Of a DNA stretch of 64,000 nt, positions 52,390 through 61,113 are shown piece after piece; positions within the stretch are counted from its first letter, which is position 1, and the number at the start of each line of letters is the position of its first letter. Source of the stretch: Streptomyces sp. NBC_01335. GTDB taxonomy: Bacteria > Actinomycetota > Actinomycetes > Streptomycetales > Streptomycetaceae. The notes under the pieces are model-generated. The model was not told the DNA's origin. It was given only the letters and a program-made list of their open reading frames with translations, and did not search any database. Location of the stretch: positions 1,302,001 to 1,366,000 of the forward strand of contig NZ_CP108370.1 in assembly GCF_035953295.1 (NCBI RefSeq). Direction: 5' to 3'. Made by a program: the position numbers and the translations under genes.

Positions 52390-53593
52390 GGGCCACCTTC
52401 TTCGCGGCGAGGTCGCCGTCGGCCGCTGCGCCGGCGTCGGCGCCGTCCGCTCCGGTGGACTTCGCGGCGGGCGCGGTGTCGTCGTCGGGCGCGGTGTCCT
52501 CGGCCGCCGGCATCGGCGCGGCGGGCTTCATCGGCTCGCCCAGCACGGCGAGGAGCCGCTCGCGCGGGACGACCCCGACGAGCCTGCCCCGCTCGTCGGT
52601 CACGGCGACCGGGGTGCCGCTCGACGCGCAGGGGGTGAAGAGCTCGATGATCGGCGTGGACTCGGCGACCGTGGCGGGGGCCGCGTCCAGCACGTCCTGC
52701 GGGGTGCGCAGTTCGGTGCCGTCCTCGGTGGTGGAGCCCATGACGGTGTGCGGTTCGGCCATGATGGCGCCGGCGGTCAGCACCCGGGCGCGGTCGACGT
52801 CCTGGGTGAAGGAGGCGACGTAGTCGTTGGCCGGGGTGACGAGGATGTCCTCGGCGGAGCCGAGCTGGACTATCTCGCCGTTCCGCATCACCGCGATGTT
52901 GTCGCCGAGGCGCATGGCCTCGTTGAGGTCGTGGGTGATGAAGACGATGGTCTTCTTCAGACGCTTCTGGAGTTCCAGGAGCTGGTCCTGCATGTCGCGG
53001 CGGATCAGCGGGTCCAGCGCGCTGAAGGACTCGTCCATCAGCAGCAGGTCGGCGTCGGTGGCCAGCGCGCGGGCCAGACCGACGCGCTGCTGCATGCCGC
53101 CCGACAGCTCGTCGGGCCAGGACTTCTCCCAGCCGCCGAGCCCGGTCAGCTCCAGCGCCTCGGCGGCGCGCTTCTCGCGCTCGGCCTTGGCTACACCCTG
53201 CACTTCCAGACCGTACGCGGCGTTCTCCAGCACACTGCGGTGCGGGAAGAGCGCGAAGTGCTGGAAGACCATGCTGATCCTGGACGAGCGGACGTGGCGG
53301 AGCTCGCGGGGGCTCAGGGAGGTCAGGTCCTGGCCGTCGAACAGCACGCTTCCGGCTGTGGGGTCCAGGAGTCCGTTGAGCATCCGCAGAAGCGTGGACT
53401 TGCCCGAGCCCGAGAGACCCATCACGACGAAGATCTGTCCCGGTTCCACGGTGAACGACGCGTCGATCACCGCTGCGGTCGTTCCGTCGGCGCGCAGCTC
53501 GTCACGGCTCGCGCCGGCTTCGAGTTTCTCCACGGCCTGATCGGGTCGTCTGCCGAATACCTTGTACAGGTGTTCGGCCTGCAGCCTTGACAC
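52382..53593 (-). CDS. glycine betaine/proline ABC transporter ATP-binding protein with CBS-like tail
   Basis: A 403-residue ProV/OpuAA-type ATPase with Walker A GLSGSGKST (about residues 60-68), signature LSGGMQQRVGLARAL (about 165), Walker B LLLMDESFSALDP and the C-terminal CBS-type regulatory region (VMGSTTEDGTELRTPQDV; GTPVAVTDERGRLVGVV). The last 45 residues are acidic and Ala/Asp-rich. GTG 53593 follows GAGG; a GTG six bases upstream (53599) is the alternative. It forms an operon with the permease-binding-protein fusion. Confidence 0.95.
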   Translation of the reverse strand: MSRLQAEHLYKVFGRRPDQAVEKLEAGASRDELRADGTTAAVIDASFTVEPGQIFVVMGLSGSGKSTLLRMLNGLLDPTAGSVLFDGQDLTSLSPRELRHVRSSRISMVFQHFALFPHRSVLENAAYGLEVQGVAKAEREKRAAEALELTGLGGWEKSWPDELSGGMQQRVGLARALATDADLLLMDESFSALDPLIRRDMQDQLLELQKRLKKTIVFITHDLNEAMRLGDNIAVMRNGEIVQLGSAEDILVTPANDYVASFTQDVDRARVLTAGAIMAEPHTVMGSTTEDGTELRTPQDVLDAAPATVAESTPIIELFTPCASSGTPVAVTDERGRLVGVVPRERLLAVLGEPMKPAAPMPAAEDTAPDDDTAPAAKSTGADGADAGAAADGDLAAKKVARV

Positions 53594-53868
53594 ATACACC
53601 TCGCGGGTTGAACCGGAAACGGTCCGCCACACCCCCGCGTCGACGGACCGTGGAGCGGCACGGAATCTGCCCGCATGGCACGTACACAAGTTGAAATTTG
53701 GACGTGCTCCGCTCCGATGCCGCGCCTGCCCCCGCTTATCCGGAGCAAACACTTCTGTGACCCAGCTCACCCGATCCGGACGGAACCGCACCGGGGAAAG
53801 CCCGTGCGCGTATGCCGCCCCGGGCTCGCCCCGGGGCCGGTGTCGGTGCCGTGGGGCATGATCGGGGG

Positions 53869-54792
53869 GTGACGCGACGCCTGATGCTCCTCGACACCGC
53901 CTCCCTGTACTACCGCGCCTACTTCGGCGTGCCGGACTCGGTGCGCGCACCGGACGGCACCCCGGTCAACGCCGTGCGCGGGCTGCTGGACTTCATCGCC
54001 CGACTGGTCCAGGACCACCACCCCGACGACCTGGTCGCCTGCATGGACGCGGACTGGCGGCCGGCCTGGCGGGTCGAGCTGATCCCCACCTACAAGGCGC
54101 ACCGGGTGGCGGTGGAGACGCCGGCGGGCCAGGCCGACGAGGAGGAGACCCCGGACACCCTCGCCCCGCAGGTCCCGGTGATCGAGGCGGTGCTGGACGC
54201 GGTGGGCATCGCCCGCGTGGGCGTCGCCCCGTACGAGGCGGACGACGTCATCGGTACGCTCACCGGCCGGGCGACCGGACCGGTGGACATCGTCACCGGC
54301 GACCGGGACCTCTACCAGCTGGTGGACGACGCGCGCGGGGTGCGGGTGCTCTATCCCCTCAAGGGCGTCGGCACGCTCCAGGTGACCGACGAGGCGGTGC
54401 TGCGCGAGAAGTACGGCGTGGACGGCCGAGGGTACGTCGACCTGGCCCTGCTCCGCGGCGACCCCAGCGACGGCCTTCCCGGCGTCCCCGGCATCGGCGA
54501 GAAGACCGCGGCGAAGCTGCTGGACGCCTTCGGGGACCTCGCCGGGATCATGGCCGCGGTGGACGACCCGGCGGCGAAGCTGACCCCCTCGCAGCGCAGG
54601 CGGCTGGACGAGGCCCGGGGGTACGTCGCGGTCGCGCCGAAGGTGGTGCGGGTCGCCGGGGACGTACCGCTTCCCGGGTTCGACCCGGTGCTGCCCCGCG
54701 AGGCACGCGACCCGGTGGCCCTCTCGGAGCTGGCCGAGCGGTGGGGGCTGCGCGGCGCGCTGCAACGGCTCCTGTCGGCGCTGCACTCCTGA
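53869..54792 (+). CDS. 5'-3' exonuclease (PolA N-terminal/FEN-like)
   Basis: A 307-residue stand-alone flap/5'-3' exonuclease. The N-terminal nuclease domain has conserved acidic residues in MLLDTASLYYRAYFG, VACMDADWRPAWR, PYEADDVIGTL and VTGDRDLYQLV; the H3TH DNA-binding region is DGLPGVPGIGEKTAAKLL (about residue 205). GTG 53869 lies six bases after CATGAT, so it is possibly leaderless; ATG 53884 is the alternative start. It acts in DNA repair or RNA-primer removal. Confidence 0.93.
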   Translation: MTRRLMLLDTASLYYRAYFGVPDSVRAPDGTPVNAVRGLLDFIARLVQDHHPDDLVACMDADWRPAWRVELIPTYKAHRVAVETPAGQADEEETPDTLAPQVPVIEAVLDAVGIARVGVAPYEADDVIGTLTGRATGPVDIVTGDRDLYQLVDDARGVRVLYPLKGVGTLQVTDEAVLREKYGVDGRGYVDLALLRGDPSDGLPGVPGIGEKTAAKLLDAFGDLAGIMAAVDDPAAKLTPSQRRRLDEARGYVAVAPKVVRVAGDVPLPGFDPVLPREARDPVALSELAERWGLRGALQRLLSALHS

Positions 54793-54914
54793 GAGACGGG
54801 CGGCCCACAGCAAGCCGTGGTTCCCTGGCGGGGGTGCGCGACCTTCTCGCCGGAGGTTCCGTGCATCCATTGCTTACGGGACCACCCGTGCCCGGATCAC
54901 CCCGCCGGTGCTAG

Positions 54915-54930
54915 CTTAGGCAGACCTAAG
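54915..54930. promoter_or_regulatory. iron box upstream of the siderophore-interacting protein
   Basis: CTTAGG-CAGA-CCTAAG, close to the DmdR/IdeR consensus (TTAGG...CCTAA). It lies 67 bases before the start of the next gene, so expression should rise when iron is scarce. Confidence 0.82.
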
Positions 54931-54996
54931 TTTCGCGGCCCCGGGCGCTGGTCCCCGGCTCCCGGGTCCCGCACATTCCGGCACAGGGAGATCCAC

Positions 54997-55845
54997 GTGG
55001 CACGTCCGACGCGGCAACCGCCCAAGGGCAAGGGTGCGCAGGTCGTGCGCACCGAACAGATCACCCCCCACATGGTGCGGGTGGTCCTGGGGGGCGAGGG
55101 CCTCGCCTCCTTCGGGACCGAGGGTTTCGCCGACCACTACGTGAAGCTCTGCTTCGCACCCGAGGGCGCCGACTACGCGCACCCCTTCGACATGGCGGCG
55201 ATCCGCGAGTCGTACCCGCGCGAGCTGTGGCCGACCACGCGTACGTACACCGTGCGCTCCTGGGACCCGGCCGCCCGCGAGCTCGCGATCGACTTCGTCG
55301 TGCACGGCGACGAGGGCCTGGCCGGTCCGTGGGCCGCGCAGGCCTCCCCCGGCGACCCGATGACGCTCCTCGGCCCGGGCGGCGGCTACTCCCCGCAGGA
55401 GTCGGCCGACTGGCACCTGCTGGTGGGCGACGAGAGCGCGCTGCCCGCCATCGCGGTGGCGCTGGAGCAGATGCCCGCCGACGCCCGGGGGCACGTGTTC
55501 ATCGAGGTGCCCGACGCCGCCGAGGAGCAGAAGGTGACCGTCCCCGCCGGGGTGTCGGTCACCTGGCTGCACCGGGGCGAGCGCCCGGTCGGCGAGCTCG
55601 CCACCGCCGCCGTGCTGGGGCTGGACTTCCCGGAGGGCGAGGTGCAGGCGTTCGTCCACGGCGAGGCCGGCTTCGTCAAGGAGATCCGGCGGTACCTGCG
55701 GGTCGAACGCGAGATCCCGCTGGGGCAACTGTCGATCTCGGGCTACTGGCGCCTCGGCCAGAACGACGACGCCTGGCGTGCCGTCAAGCGCGAGTGGAAC
55801 GAGCAGGTCGAGCGCGAGCAGGAGACCGGTCCCGGTACCGGCTGA
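54997..55845 (+). CDS. siderophore-interacting protein (FAD-dependent ferric-siderophore reductase)
   Basis: A 282-residue SIP/ViuB-family flavoprotein that releases iron from siderophores in the cytoplasm. The FAD-binding RxYTxR motif is RTYTVRSWD (about residue 83), the NAD(P)H-binding part includes LVGDESALPAIAVALEQMP (about 147-165), and the family ending SISGYWRLGQNDDAW is present. GTG 54997 follows AGGGAG. The iron box upstream supports this role. Confidence 0.95.
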   Translation: MARPTRQPPKGKGAQVVRTEQITPHMVRVVLGGEGLASFGTEGFADHYVKLCFAPEGADYAHPFDMAAIRESYPRELWPTTRTYTVRSWDPAARELAIDFVVHGDEGLAGPWAAQASPGDPMTLLGPGGGYSPQESADWHLLVGDESALPAIAVALEQMPADARGHVFIEVPDAAEEQKVTVPAGVSVTWLHRGERPVGELATAAVLGLDFPEGEVQAFVHGEAGFVKEIRRYLRVEREIPLGQLSISGYWRLGQNDDAWRAVKREWNEQVEREQETGPGTG

Positions 55846-55859
55846 CCCTGCGGTACCAC

Positions 55860-55898
55860 GGGAGCCCCGGCTGTCCTCGGAAGGACGCCGGGGCTCCC
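55860..55898 (+). terminator. terminator after the siderophore-interacting protein
   Basis: GGGAGCCCCGGC (55860-55871) and its complement (55887-55898) enclose an inner stem GTCCT/AGGAC. Confidence 0.8.
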
Positions 55899-56033
55899 GC
55901 GCGTCCGGAAGTCCACGGATGTCCGGACGCCGGCCGCCCGGTCCGTGGAAGGATTTCCCGCCCCGGCCCCGCCCCGGTCCCGCACCGGCCCGGCCGGCTG
56001 ATCACCCGAAGGCCGACCCCTTCGCACGGGCGA

Positions 56034-56061
56034 CCAATCCGAACGGCCCGCGGCTCCGAAT
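56034..56061 (+). promoter_or_regulatory. SigK-type promoter of sigK-rskA
   Basis: CCAATCC (56034-56040), 15 bases, CCGAAT (56056-56061). It resembles the mycobacterial SigK consensus (CCATCC, CCGAAT) and is identical in boxes and spacing to the promoter at 63287-63314, suggesting autoregulation. The sigK start is 38 bases downstream. Confidence 0.78.
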
Positions 56062-56098
56062 CAAGGGGAGTCCATGAACCTCCTGGGAGGAAGCCGCG

Positions 56099-56683
56099 TT
56101 GAAAGAAGCCGTGTACATCGGCCCCGTGCCTTCGGCCGGACCCGATCTGCAGGACCTCCTGGTCCAGGTTGCCCGGGGGGACCAGGACGCCTTCGCCCAG
56201 GTCTACGACGCCGTCTGCGGACCGGTCCTGGGTCTGATCCGCACCGTCCTGCGCGACCCCGCCCAGTCCGAGGAGGTCGCCCAGGAGGTGCTGGTGGAGG
56301 TGTGGCGGACCGCGCCGCGCTACCAGCCGTCCCGTGGCAGCGCCATGAACTGGGTGCTGACGCTCGCCCATCACCGGGCCGTGGACCGGGTCCGCTCGGC
56401 GGAAGCGTCGGCGGCGCGGGAACACCGGGCCGCACTGCTGGACCGCACACCGGCGTACGACGAGGTGACCGAGCAGGTCGAGACCCGGCTGGAGCGCGAA
56501 CAGGTGCGCCGCTGTCTGCGGACCCTGTCCGACCTGCAACGCGAGTCGGTGACCCTGGCCTACTACCGGGGCCTGACCTACCGCGAGGTGGCCGAACTCC
56601 TCGCCGTACCGCTGGGAACCATCAAAACGCGCCTGCGCGACGGTCTGATCCGGATGCGCGACTGCCTGGGGGTGAGCGCATGA
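56099..56683 (+). CDS. sigK: ECF RNA polymerase sigma factor SigK-like
   Basis: A 194-residue group 4 sigma factor with region 2 (DAFAQVYDAVCGPVLGLIRT to SAMNWVLTLAHHRAVDRVRS, about residues 29-102) and region 4 (LSDLQRESVTLAYYRGLTYRE to VPLGTIKTRLRDGLIRMRDC, about 142-188). TTG 56099 is favoured because GGGAGG is eight bases upstream; GTG 56111 is the alternative. It overlaps rskA (ATGA). Homology to M. tuberculosis SigK is judged from gene order and motifs, not a search. Confidence 0.93.
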   Translation: MKEAVYIGPVPSAGPDLQDLLVQVARGDQDAFAQVYDAVCGPVLGLIRTVLRDPAQSEEVAQEVLVEVWRTAPRYQPSRGSAMNWVLTLAHHRAVDRVRSAEASAAREHRAALLDRTPAYDEVTEQVETRLEREQVRRCLRTLSDLQRESVTLAYYRGLTYREVAELLAVPLGTIKTRLRDGLIRMRDCLGVSA

Positions 56684-57438
56684 GCACCACGGCGGAACTC
56701 CACACGTTGACCGGCGCCTACGCGCTGCACGCCCTCCCCGAGGACGAACGCCACGCCTTCGAGCGGCACTTGGCCGAATGCGTCGCCTGCACCCAGGAGG
56801 TGGCGGAGCTCTCGGCCACCGCGTCCCGGCTGGCCCTCGCGGTCTCCGTCGCTCCCCCGCGCGGAATGCGCGACGAGGTGCTGTTCCGGATCACGACGGT
56901 ACGTCAGGAGGCGCCGGGGCACGGCGTTCCCGGTGGTCCGGCCGCCGCTCCCGGGCGGCCCGGCCGGTGGACCCGGTACGCCCTGGCGGCCTGCCTGGCC
57001 GCCGCCGCCTCCCTCGGCGGAGTCGCGGTGTGGCAGAACCAGGTGGCACGGGACGCCCAGCAGGAGGCGGACAGTGCCCACCAGCGGAACGAACTGCTGG
57101 CGCGCGTGCTCTCCGCACCCGACGCGAAGACCGTCTCGACGGAGTTCGCCGCGCGGGCACGCGGCACGGTCGTGGTGTCGTCGAGCGAGAACCGGGCCGT
57201 GTTCCTCTCCTCCGGGCTGGAGCGGCCGCCGGCCGGCAAGGTCTACCAGCTGTGGTTCGCGGACGGCGGGACGATGCGTTCGGCCGGGCTGATGGACCCG
57301 GACGCGACGGGCGACGCGGTGCTCCTGGCCGGCCCGGTCGACGACGCTTCGGGCATGGGCGTCACCGTCGAGCCGGCAGGCGGCTCGGCCACGCCCACCT
57401 CGGCGCCTCTCGCGCTGATGAACTTCCCGACGGCCTGA
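56680..57438 (+). CDS. rskA: anti-sigma-K factor RskA-like membrane protein
   Basis: A 252-residue regulator with an N-terminal zinc-associated anti-sigma domain (HALPEDERHAFERHLAECVAC in two parts; the HxxxCxxC motif near residue 30-35), one membrane helix (YALAACLAAAASLGGVAV, about 99-116) and an extracytoplasmic RskA domain (KVYQLWFADGGTMRSAG). It should hold SigK inactive until cleaved on an external signal. Coupled to sigK by ATGA. Two terminators follow. Confidence 0.93.
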   Translation: MSTTAELHTLTGAYALHALPEDERHAFERHLAECVACTQEVAELSATASRLALAVSVAPPRGMRDEVLFRITTVRQEAPGHGVPGGPAAAPGRPGRWTRYALAACLAAAASLGGVAVWQNQVARDAQQEADSAHQRNELLARVLSAPDAKTVSTEFAARARGTVVVSSSENRAVFLSSGLERPPAGKVYQLWFADGGTMRSAGLMDPDATGDAVLLAGPVDDASGMGVTVEPAGGSATPTSAPLALMNFPTA

Positions 57439-57462
57439 TCGGGGGCGTCGTCGGGAGGGTGG

Positions 57463-57513
57463 CCCGGGACCTCCTCGGAGGTCCCGGGCTGTGCCCCGTG
57501 CGTGCGGGGCACA
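57463..57513. terminator. double hairpin between rskA and the convergent lipid operon
   Basis: The first hairpin has 12-base arms CCCGGGACCTCC/GGAGGTCCCGGG (57463-57488, 2-base loop). The second has TGTGCCCCG/CGGGGCACA (57490-57513). They probably insulate both operons. Confidence 0.82.
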
Positions 57514-57557
57514 GCACGCACGACGAAAGGCCCTGCGCGGTGGGAGAGTGCCGCGGT

Positions 57558-58361
57558 TCAGTTCCGCCGGGGCGGCAGCGGGACGAAGCCGCTGGTACGC
57601 GCCCGGTAGGCGGCCCAGCCCGGCCTGTCCGCCATATGACGTTCCAGCAGGGCCTTGCCGCTTCCGCCGATGAGCAGGTAACTCATCGACGCGGGGGCGA
57701 CGGCGGTCGCCGCCGCTGCGGCCGGACTGTCCACGACGAACAGGAACAGACCCCACCAGACGCAGAAGTCCCCGAAGTAGTTGGGGTGCCGGGTCCAGGA
57801 CCACAGGCCTCTGTCCATGATCAGGCCGCGGTGCGCGGGATCGGCCTTGAACCGCGCCAGCTGACGGTCCCCCACCGCCTCGAAGACCAGCCCCACCGAC
57901 CACAGCGCGCACCCGGCCCAGACCCACCCGGTGGGCGGGCCCTTCACGTACTGCGCGGCCTGCACGGGGGCGGAGACCAGCCAGACCAGGAAGCCCTGGA
58001 GCAGGTACACCTTGCGCAGCGCGTAGAGGCCGGGGTGGCCGGGGGCCCTGTTCAGCAGGGCCTCGTAGCGCGGGTCCTCGCCGTGGCCGCGTCCGCGGCG
58101 CGCGATGTGCAGGGCGAGCCGGAAGCCCCAGACGACCGTGAGGGCGGTCACCAGGAGCCGTCGCACCCCGTCGCCGTCGCCCGCCGACATGCGGTACGAG
58201 ACGAGGGCGACGGCGGCGAACCCGATCCCCCAGGCGACGTCCACCACCCGGTGCACCCCTTTGCGCAGGGCCACCGTGAAGGTGACGAGCATGACGGCGA
58301 GGGCGGCGCCCGCCGCGGGGGCCAGCCCCTGGGCGAACGCCGCCCAGCCGAAGCCGGTCAC
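57558..58361 (-). CDS. DUF1295 (steroid 5-alpha-reductase-like) membrane protein
   Basis: A 267-residue integral membrane protein of the DUF1295 family, related to isoprenylcysteine methyltransferases and steroid reductases. It has about seven hydrophobic segments and the C-terminal motif WSWTRHPNYFGDFCVWWG (about residue 190), which binds cofactor. GTG 58361 overlaps the upstream methyltransferase stop (GTGA). It corresponds to Rv0446c of the M. tuberculosis sigK locus. It probably reduces or otherwise modifies a lipid; the reaction is unknown. Confidence 0.9.
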   Translation of the reverse strand: MTGFGWAAFAQGLAPAAGAALAVMLVTFTVALRKGVHRVVDVAWGIGFAAVALVSYRMSAGDGDGVRRLLVTALTVVWGFRLALHIARRGRGHGEDPRYEALLNRAPGHPGLYALRKVYLLQGFLVWLVSAPVQAAQYVKGPPTGWVWAGCALWSVGLVFEAVGDRQLARFKADPAHRGLIMDRGLWSWTRHPNYFGDFCVWWGLFLFVVDSPAAAAATAVAPASMSYLLIGGSGKALLERHMADRPGWAAYRARTSGFVPLPPRRN

Positions 58362-59791
58362 CGGTCCACGCCCAGTTGCTCGTACCAGCCGTGCCGGGTG
58401 GCGGGCATCGCCGCCGCTCCCGAGGCGTCGGGGCGCACGCAGAGGATCTGGTCGACGCCCATCCGCCGTTCTTCGAAGGCGAGGGCGCCACCCACCAGGT
58501 AGAGCCGCCAGACCCGGGCGGTCTCCTCGCCCACGAGAGCCACGAATTCCGGCCAGCGGGCCTCCAGGGTGCGCCGCCACGCCTCCACCGTCAGGACGTA
58601 GTGCTCGCGCAGCGATTCGACGTCGCGCACTTCGAGTCCGGCGCCCTCCAGCAGCCCGACCGTCTCGCCGAGCGGCCGCATGTGCATGTCGGGGGCGATG
58701 TAGGACTCGATGAAGACGCCACCCCCGGGCGCGGTGGTGCCGCGGGACATCTGCTGGACGAGGGCCCGGCCCCCGGGGCGCAGCACGTCGTGCAGCAGCG
58801 CGGTGAACGCGGGGTATTGGGCGTCGCCGACGTGCTCGCCCATCTCGACGGTGGAGACCGCGTCGTAGCCGGCCCGGAAGCCCGGCAGGTCCCGTACGTC
58901 CCGGTAGTCGGCGTGGTGCACCTCGACACGGTCCGCCAGACCGAGTTCACCGACCCTCCGGGTCACGTGGGCGGCCTGTTCCGCGGCGAGGGTGACGGCG
59001 GTGACCCGGACGCCGTGATGGCGGGCCGCGTACAGGGTGAGTGAGCCCCAGCCGCAGCCGATGTCCAGGAGCCGCCCGTCGGGGCCCAGTCCGAGTTTCC
59101 GGCAGATCAGTTCGAGCTTGTCGCGCTGGGCGTCGGCCGGCCCGTAACCGGGCCGCCCCTCGCCCGTCCAGTAGCCGCAGGAGTACGCCATCGTCCCGTC
59201 CAGCAGGAGGGTGTAGAAGGCGTTGGACAGGTCGTAGTGGTGGCTGATGGCGGCGCGGTCCCGTGCCTGGCTGTGGAGGGCGCCCCGAAGCCCCGCCCGC
59301 GAGGCGGGCACCGGCGGGCGGGGCCCGACCGCGCCGAGCCGTACGGCGGTGACCGCCGCCCTGATCCGGTCGCCGAGTCCTCCGGCGGGTGGGCGCAGTC
59401 CCCTCTCCCGGGCGGCCCCGCGCATGGCACGCAGTCCTTCGGCGAGGTCGTCCGCGAAGTCGATGTCGCCGGTGATGTAGGCCTCGGCGAGGCCGAGTTC
59501 GCCGGGCTGCCAGAGCAGCCGGCGCAGGGCGTGGCGGCGGCGCACGTGCACAGTCGGCGCGTCGGCCGGGCCGGTCTCGCTGCCGTCCCACATGCGGACG
59601 CGTACCGGCAGCGCACCGCCGAGGAGCCGCTCGACCAGCGGTCCGACCCGCTGGGCGGCGCCGTTCGGTGCGGTGTCCGGCGCGGGGGCGTCCGGGGTGC
59701 TCCGCGGGCGCGGCACGGCAGCGGGGTCCGCGGTGTGCCGGGCGGCGGTCGCTCCGGAGCCGGGTGCGGCGGGGTCCTGCGGGGGGTTCAC
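58358..59791 (-). CDS. CFA-synthase-type SAM-dependent fatty-acid methyltransferase 2
   Basis: A 477-residue cyclopropane-fatty-acid-synthase family methyltransferase. The N-terminus is a 60-residue Pro/Ala-rich extension and a small accessory domain. The catalytic domain opens with AISHHYDLSNAFYTLLLDG and binds SAM through LLDIGCGWGSLTLYAARHHG (about residue 255). GTG 59791 is chosen for GGAGGAG six bases upstream; GTG 59854, overlapping the previous stop, is the alternative. It is a second, divergent methyltransferase; the M. tuberculosis locus has one. Confidence 0.92.
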   Translation of the reverse strand: MNPPQDPAAPGSGATAARHTADPAAVPRPRSTPDAPAPDTAPNGAAQRVGPLVERLLGGALPVRVRMWDGSETGPADAPTVHVRRRHALRRLLWQPGELGLAEAYITGDIDFADDLAEGLRAMRGAARERGLRPPAGGLGDRIRAAVTAVRLGAVGPRPPVPASRAGLRGALHSQARDRAAISHHYDLSNAFYTLLLDGTMAYSCGYWTGEGRPGYGPADAQRDKLELICRKLGLGPDGRLLDIGCGWGSLTLYAARHHGVRVTAVTLAAEQAAHVTRRVGELGLADRVEVHHADYRDVRDLPGFRAGYDAVSTVEMGEHVGDAQYPAFTALLHDVLRPGGRALVQQMSRGTTAPGGGVFIESYIAPDMHMRPLGETVGLLEGAGLEVRDVESLREHYVLTVEAWRRTLEARWPEFVALVGEETARVWRLYLVGGALAFEERRMGVDQILCVRPDASGAAAMPATRHGWYEQLGVDR

Positions 59792-59850
59792 GGGGGTCTC
59801 CTCCGGTGGGGGAAGGGTCGGGCGGCGGGCGGTCGGGTCGGCGGCGGGGG

Positions 59851-61113
59851 TCACGGGGCCTCCGGGCGCACGAGCAGGACCTGTTCGACGTTGAGGTAGC
59901 CCGAGCGGAAGCCGGCTTCGGAGTAGGCGAGGTAGAAGGTCCACATCCGCCGGAAGGTGGCGTCGAACCCGAGGGCGTCGACCTCCTCGGCGCGTTCGTG
60001 GAAACGTTCCCTCCACAGGCGCAGGGTCTCGGCGTAGTGGGTGCCGAACCGTGCGCGCCGGTCGGTCCGCAGGCCGGCGCGTGCCGCGGTCTCCTCCAGG
60101 GCCCGGCTGGAGGGGATCAGCCCGCCGGGGAAGATGTACTTCTGGATCCAGGTGTGGGTGGCGCTCGCCGCCCGCATCCGGTCGTCCGGCATGGTGATGG
60201 CCTGGAGCGCGATCCGGCCGCCGGGAGCGAGCCTCGCCTCCAGGGTGCGGAAGTAGACGGGCCAGTACGCCTCTCCGACGGCCTCGATCATCTCGACGCT
60301 GACGATCGCGTCGTACTCCCCGGTGATCTGCCGGTAGTCGCGGAGGCGGACCTCGATCCGGTCCTCCAGTCCGGCGTCCCGGATGCGGCGGCGCGCGAGG
60401 TCCCGCTGTTCGGCGGAGAGCGTGACCGTGGTGACCTCGGCGCCCCTGGCCGCGGCACGCAGCGCCAGTTCGCCCCAGCCGGTGCCGATCTCCAGCAGCC
60501 GGGTGCCGGGGCCCACGGCGGTCAGATCGAGCAGCCGGTCGATCTTGCGGTGCTGCGCGGCCGGAAGCAGGGACTGTTCGGCCGGAAACCCCCGGAAGAG
60601 GGCGGCGGAGTAGGTCATGGTCTCGTCGAGGAAGAGCGCGAAGAGGTCGTTCGAGAGGTCGTAGTGGTGGCTGATGTTGTCCCGGGCGCCGTCCGGTGTG
60701 TTGGCCTGCGCGGCGGGCTGCCGCGGCGCCCAGAGCGGGCGCAGCCGCTGGAGCGGGGCGGGGACGAGTTCGGCGACGTGTCCGGCGAGTACGGAGAGCA
60801 CGGCGACGGGATCGGGGGCGTCCCACTCCGCCGCCATGTAGGACTCGCCGAAGCCGATGAGGCCGTTGACCCCGATCCGGCGGAAGAACGCCCCGGGGCG
60901 GTGGATCTCCAGCAGCGGGCCGCCCAGACCGAGGCTTTCGCCGCCCGCGAGCCGGGCGCGCAGCGGGAGGCGCCCCAGAGCGTGGCGGACGACGCGTTCG
61001 GCGACGGCGGTCCTCGGGCGGGAGGCGCGTCGGGGCCGGACGATGTCGGGCCAGCGCTCCGGGTCGGGGACGGGGAGCACGGACGGGGAGCAGGGGGAGG
61101 TGGACACCTTCAC
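59851..61113 (-). CDS. CFA-synthase-type SAM-dependent fatty-acid methyltransferase 1 (UfaA1-like)
   Basis: A 420-residue methyltransferase of the cyclopropane/methyl-branched fatty acid synthase family, which alkylates double bonds of membrane phospholipid acyl chains. ISHHYDLSNDLFALFLDETM (about residue 140) opens the catalytic domain; the SAM motif is LLEIGTGWGELALRAAARG (about 188) and the VSVEMIEAVGEAYWPVYF loop follows. GTG 61113 overlaps the DUF1365 stop. The position matches M. tuberculosis ufaA1 (Rv0447c), reported to make 10-methyl-branched fatty acids. The product here is not shown. Confidence 0.93.
   Translation of the reverse strand: MKVSTSPCSPSVLPVPDPERWPDIVRPRRASRPRTAVAERVVRHALGRLPLRARLAGGESLGLGGPLLEIHRPGAFFRRIGVNGLIGFGESYMAAEWDAPDPVAVLSVLAGHVAELVPAPLQRLRPLWAPRQPAAQANTPDGARDNISHHYDLSNDLFALFLDETMTYSAALFRGFPAEQSLLPAAQHRKIDRLLDLTAVGPGTRLLEIGTGWGELALRAAARGAEVTTVTLSAEQRDLARRRIRDAGLEDRIEVRLRDYRQITGEYDAIVSVEMIEAVGEAYWPVYFRTLEARLAPGGRIALQAITMPDDRMRAASATHTWIQKYIFPGGLIPSSRALEETAARAGLRTDRRARFGTHYAETLRLWRERFHERAEEVDALGFDATFRRMWTFYLAYSEAGFRSGYLNVEQVLLVRPEAP

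Noticed and set aside
49798..52638. A 946-codon plus-strand open frame
   Set aside because: It is the mirror frame of the glycine betaine transporter, with low-complexity Gly/Leu/Val composition and no homology that I can see.
53594..53868. Riboswitch or other structured RNA upstream of the glycine betaine transporter
   Set aside because: The region is short and I could not find conserved riboswitch core motifs or a strong hairpin series; an ordinary promoter region is more likely.
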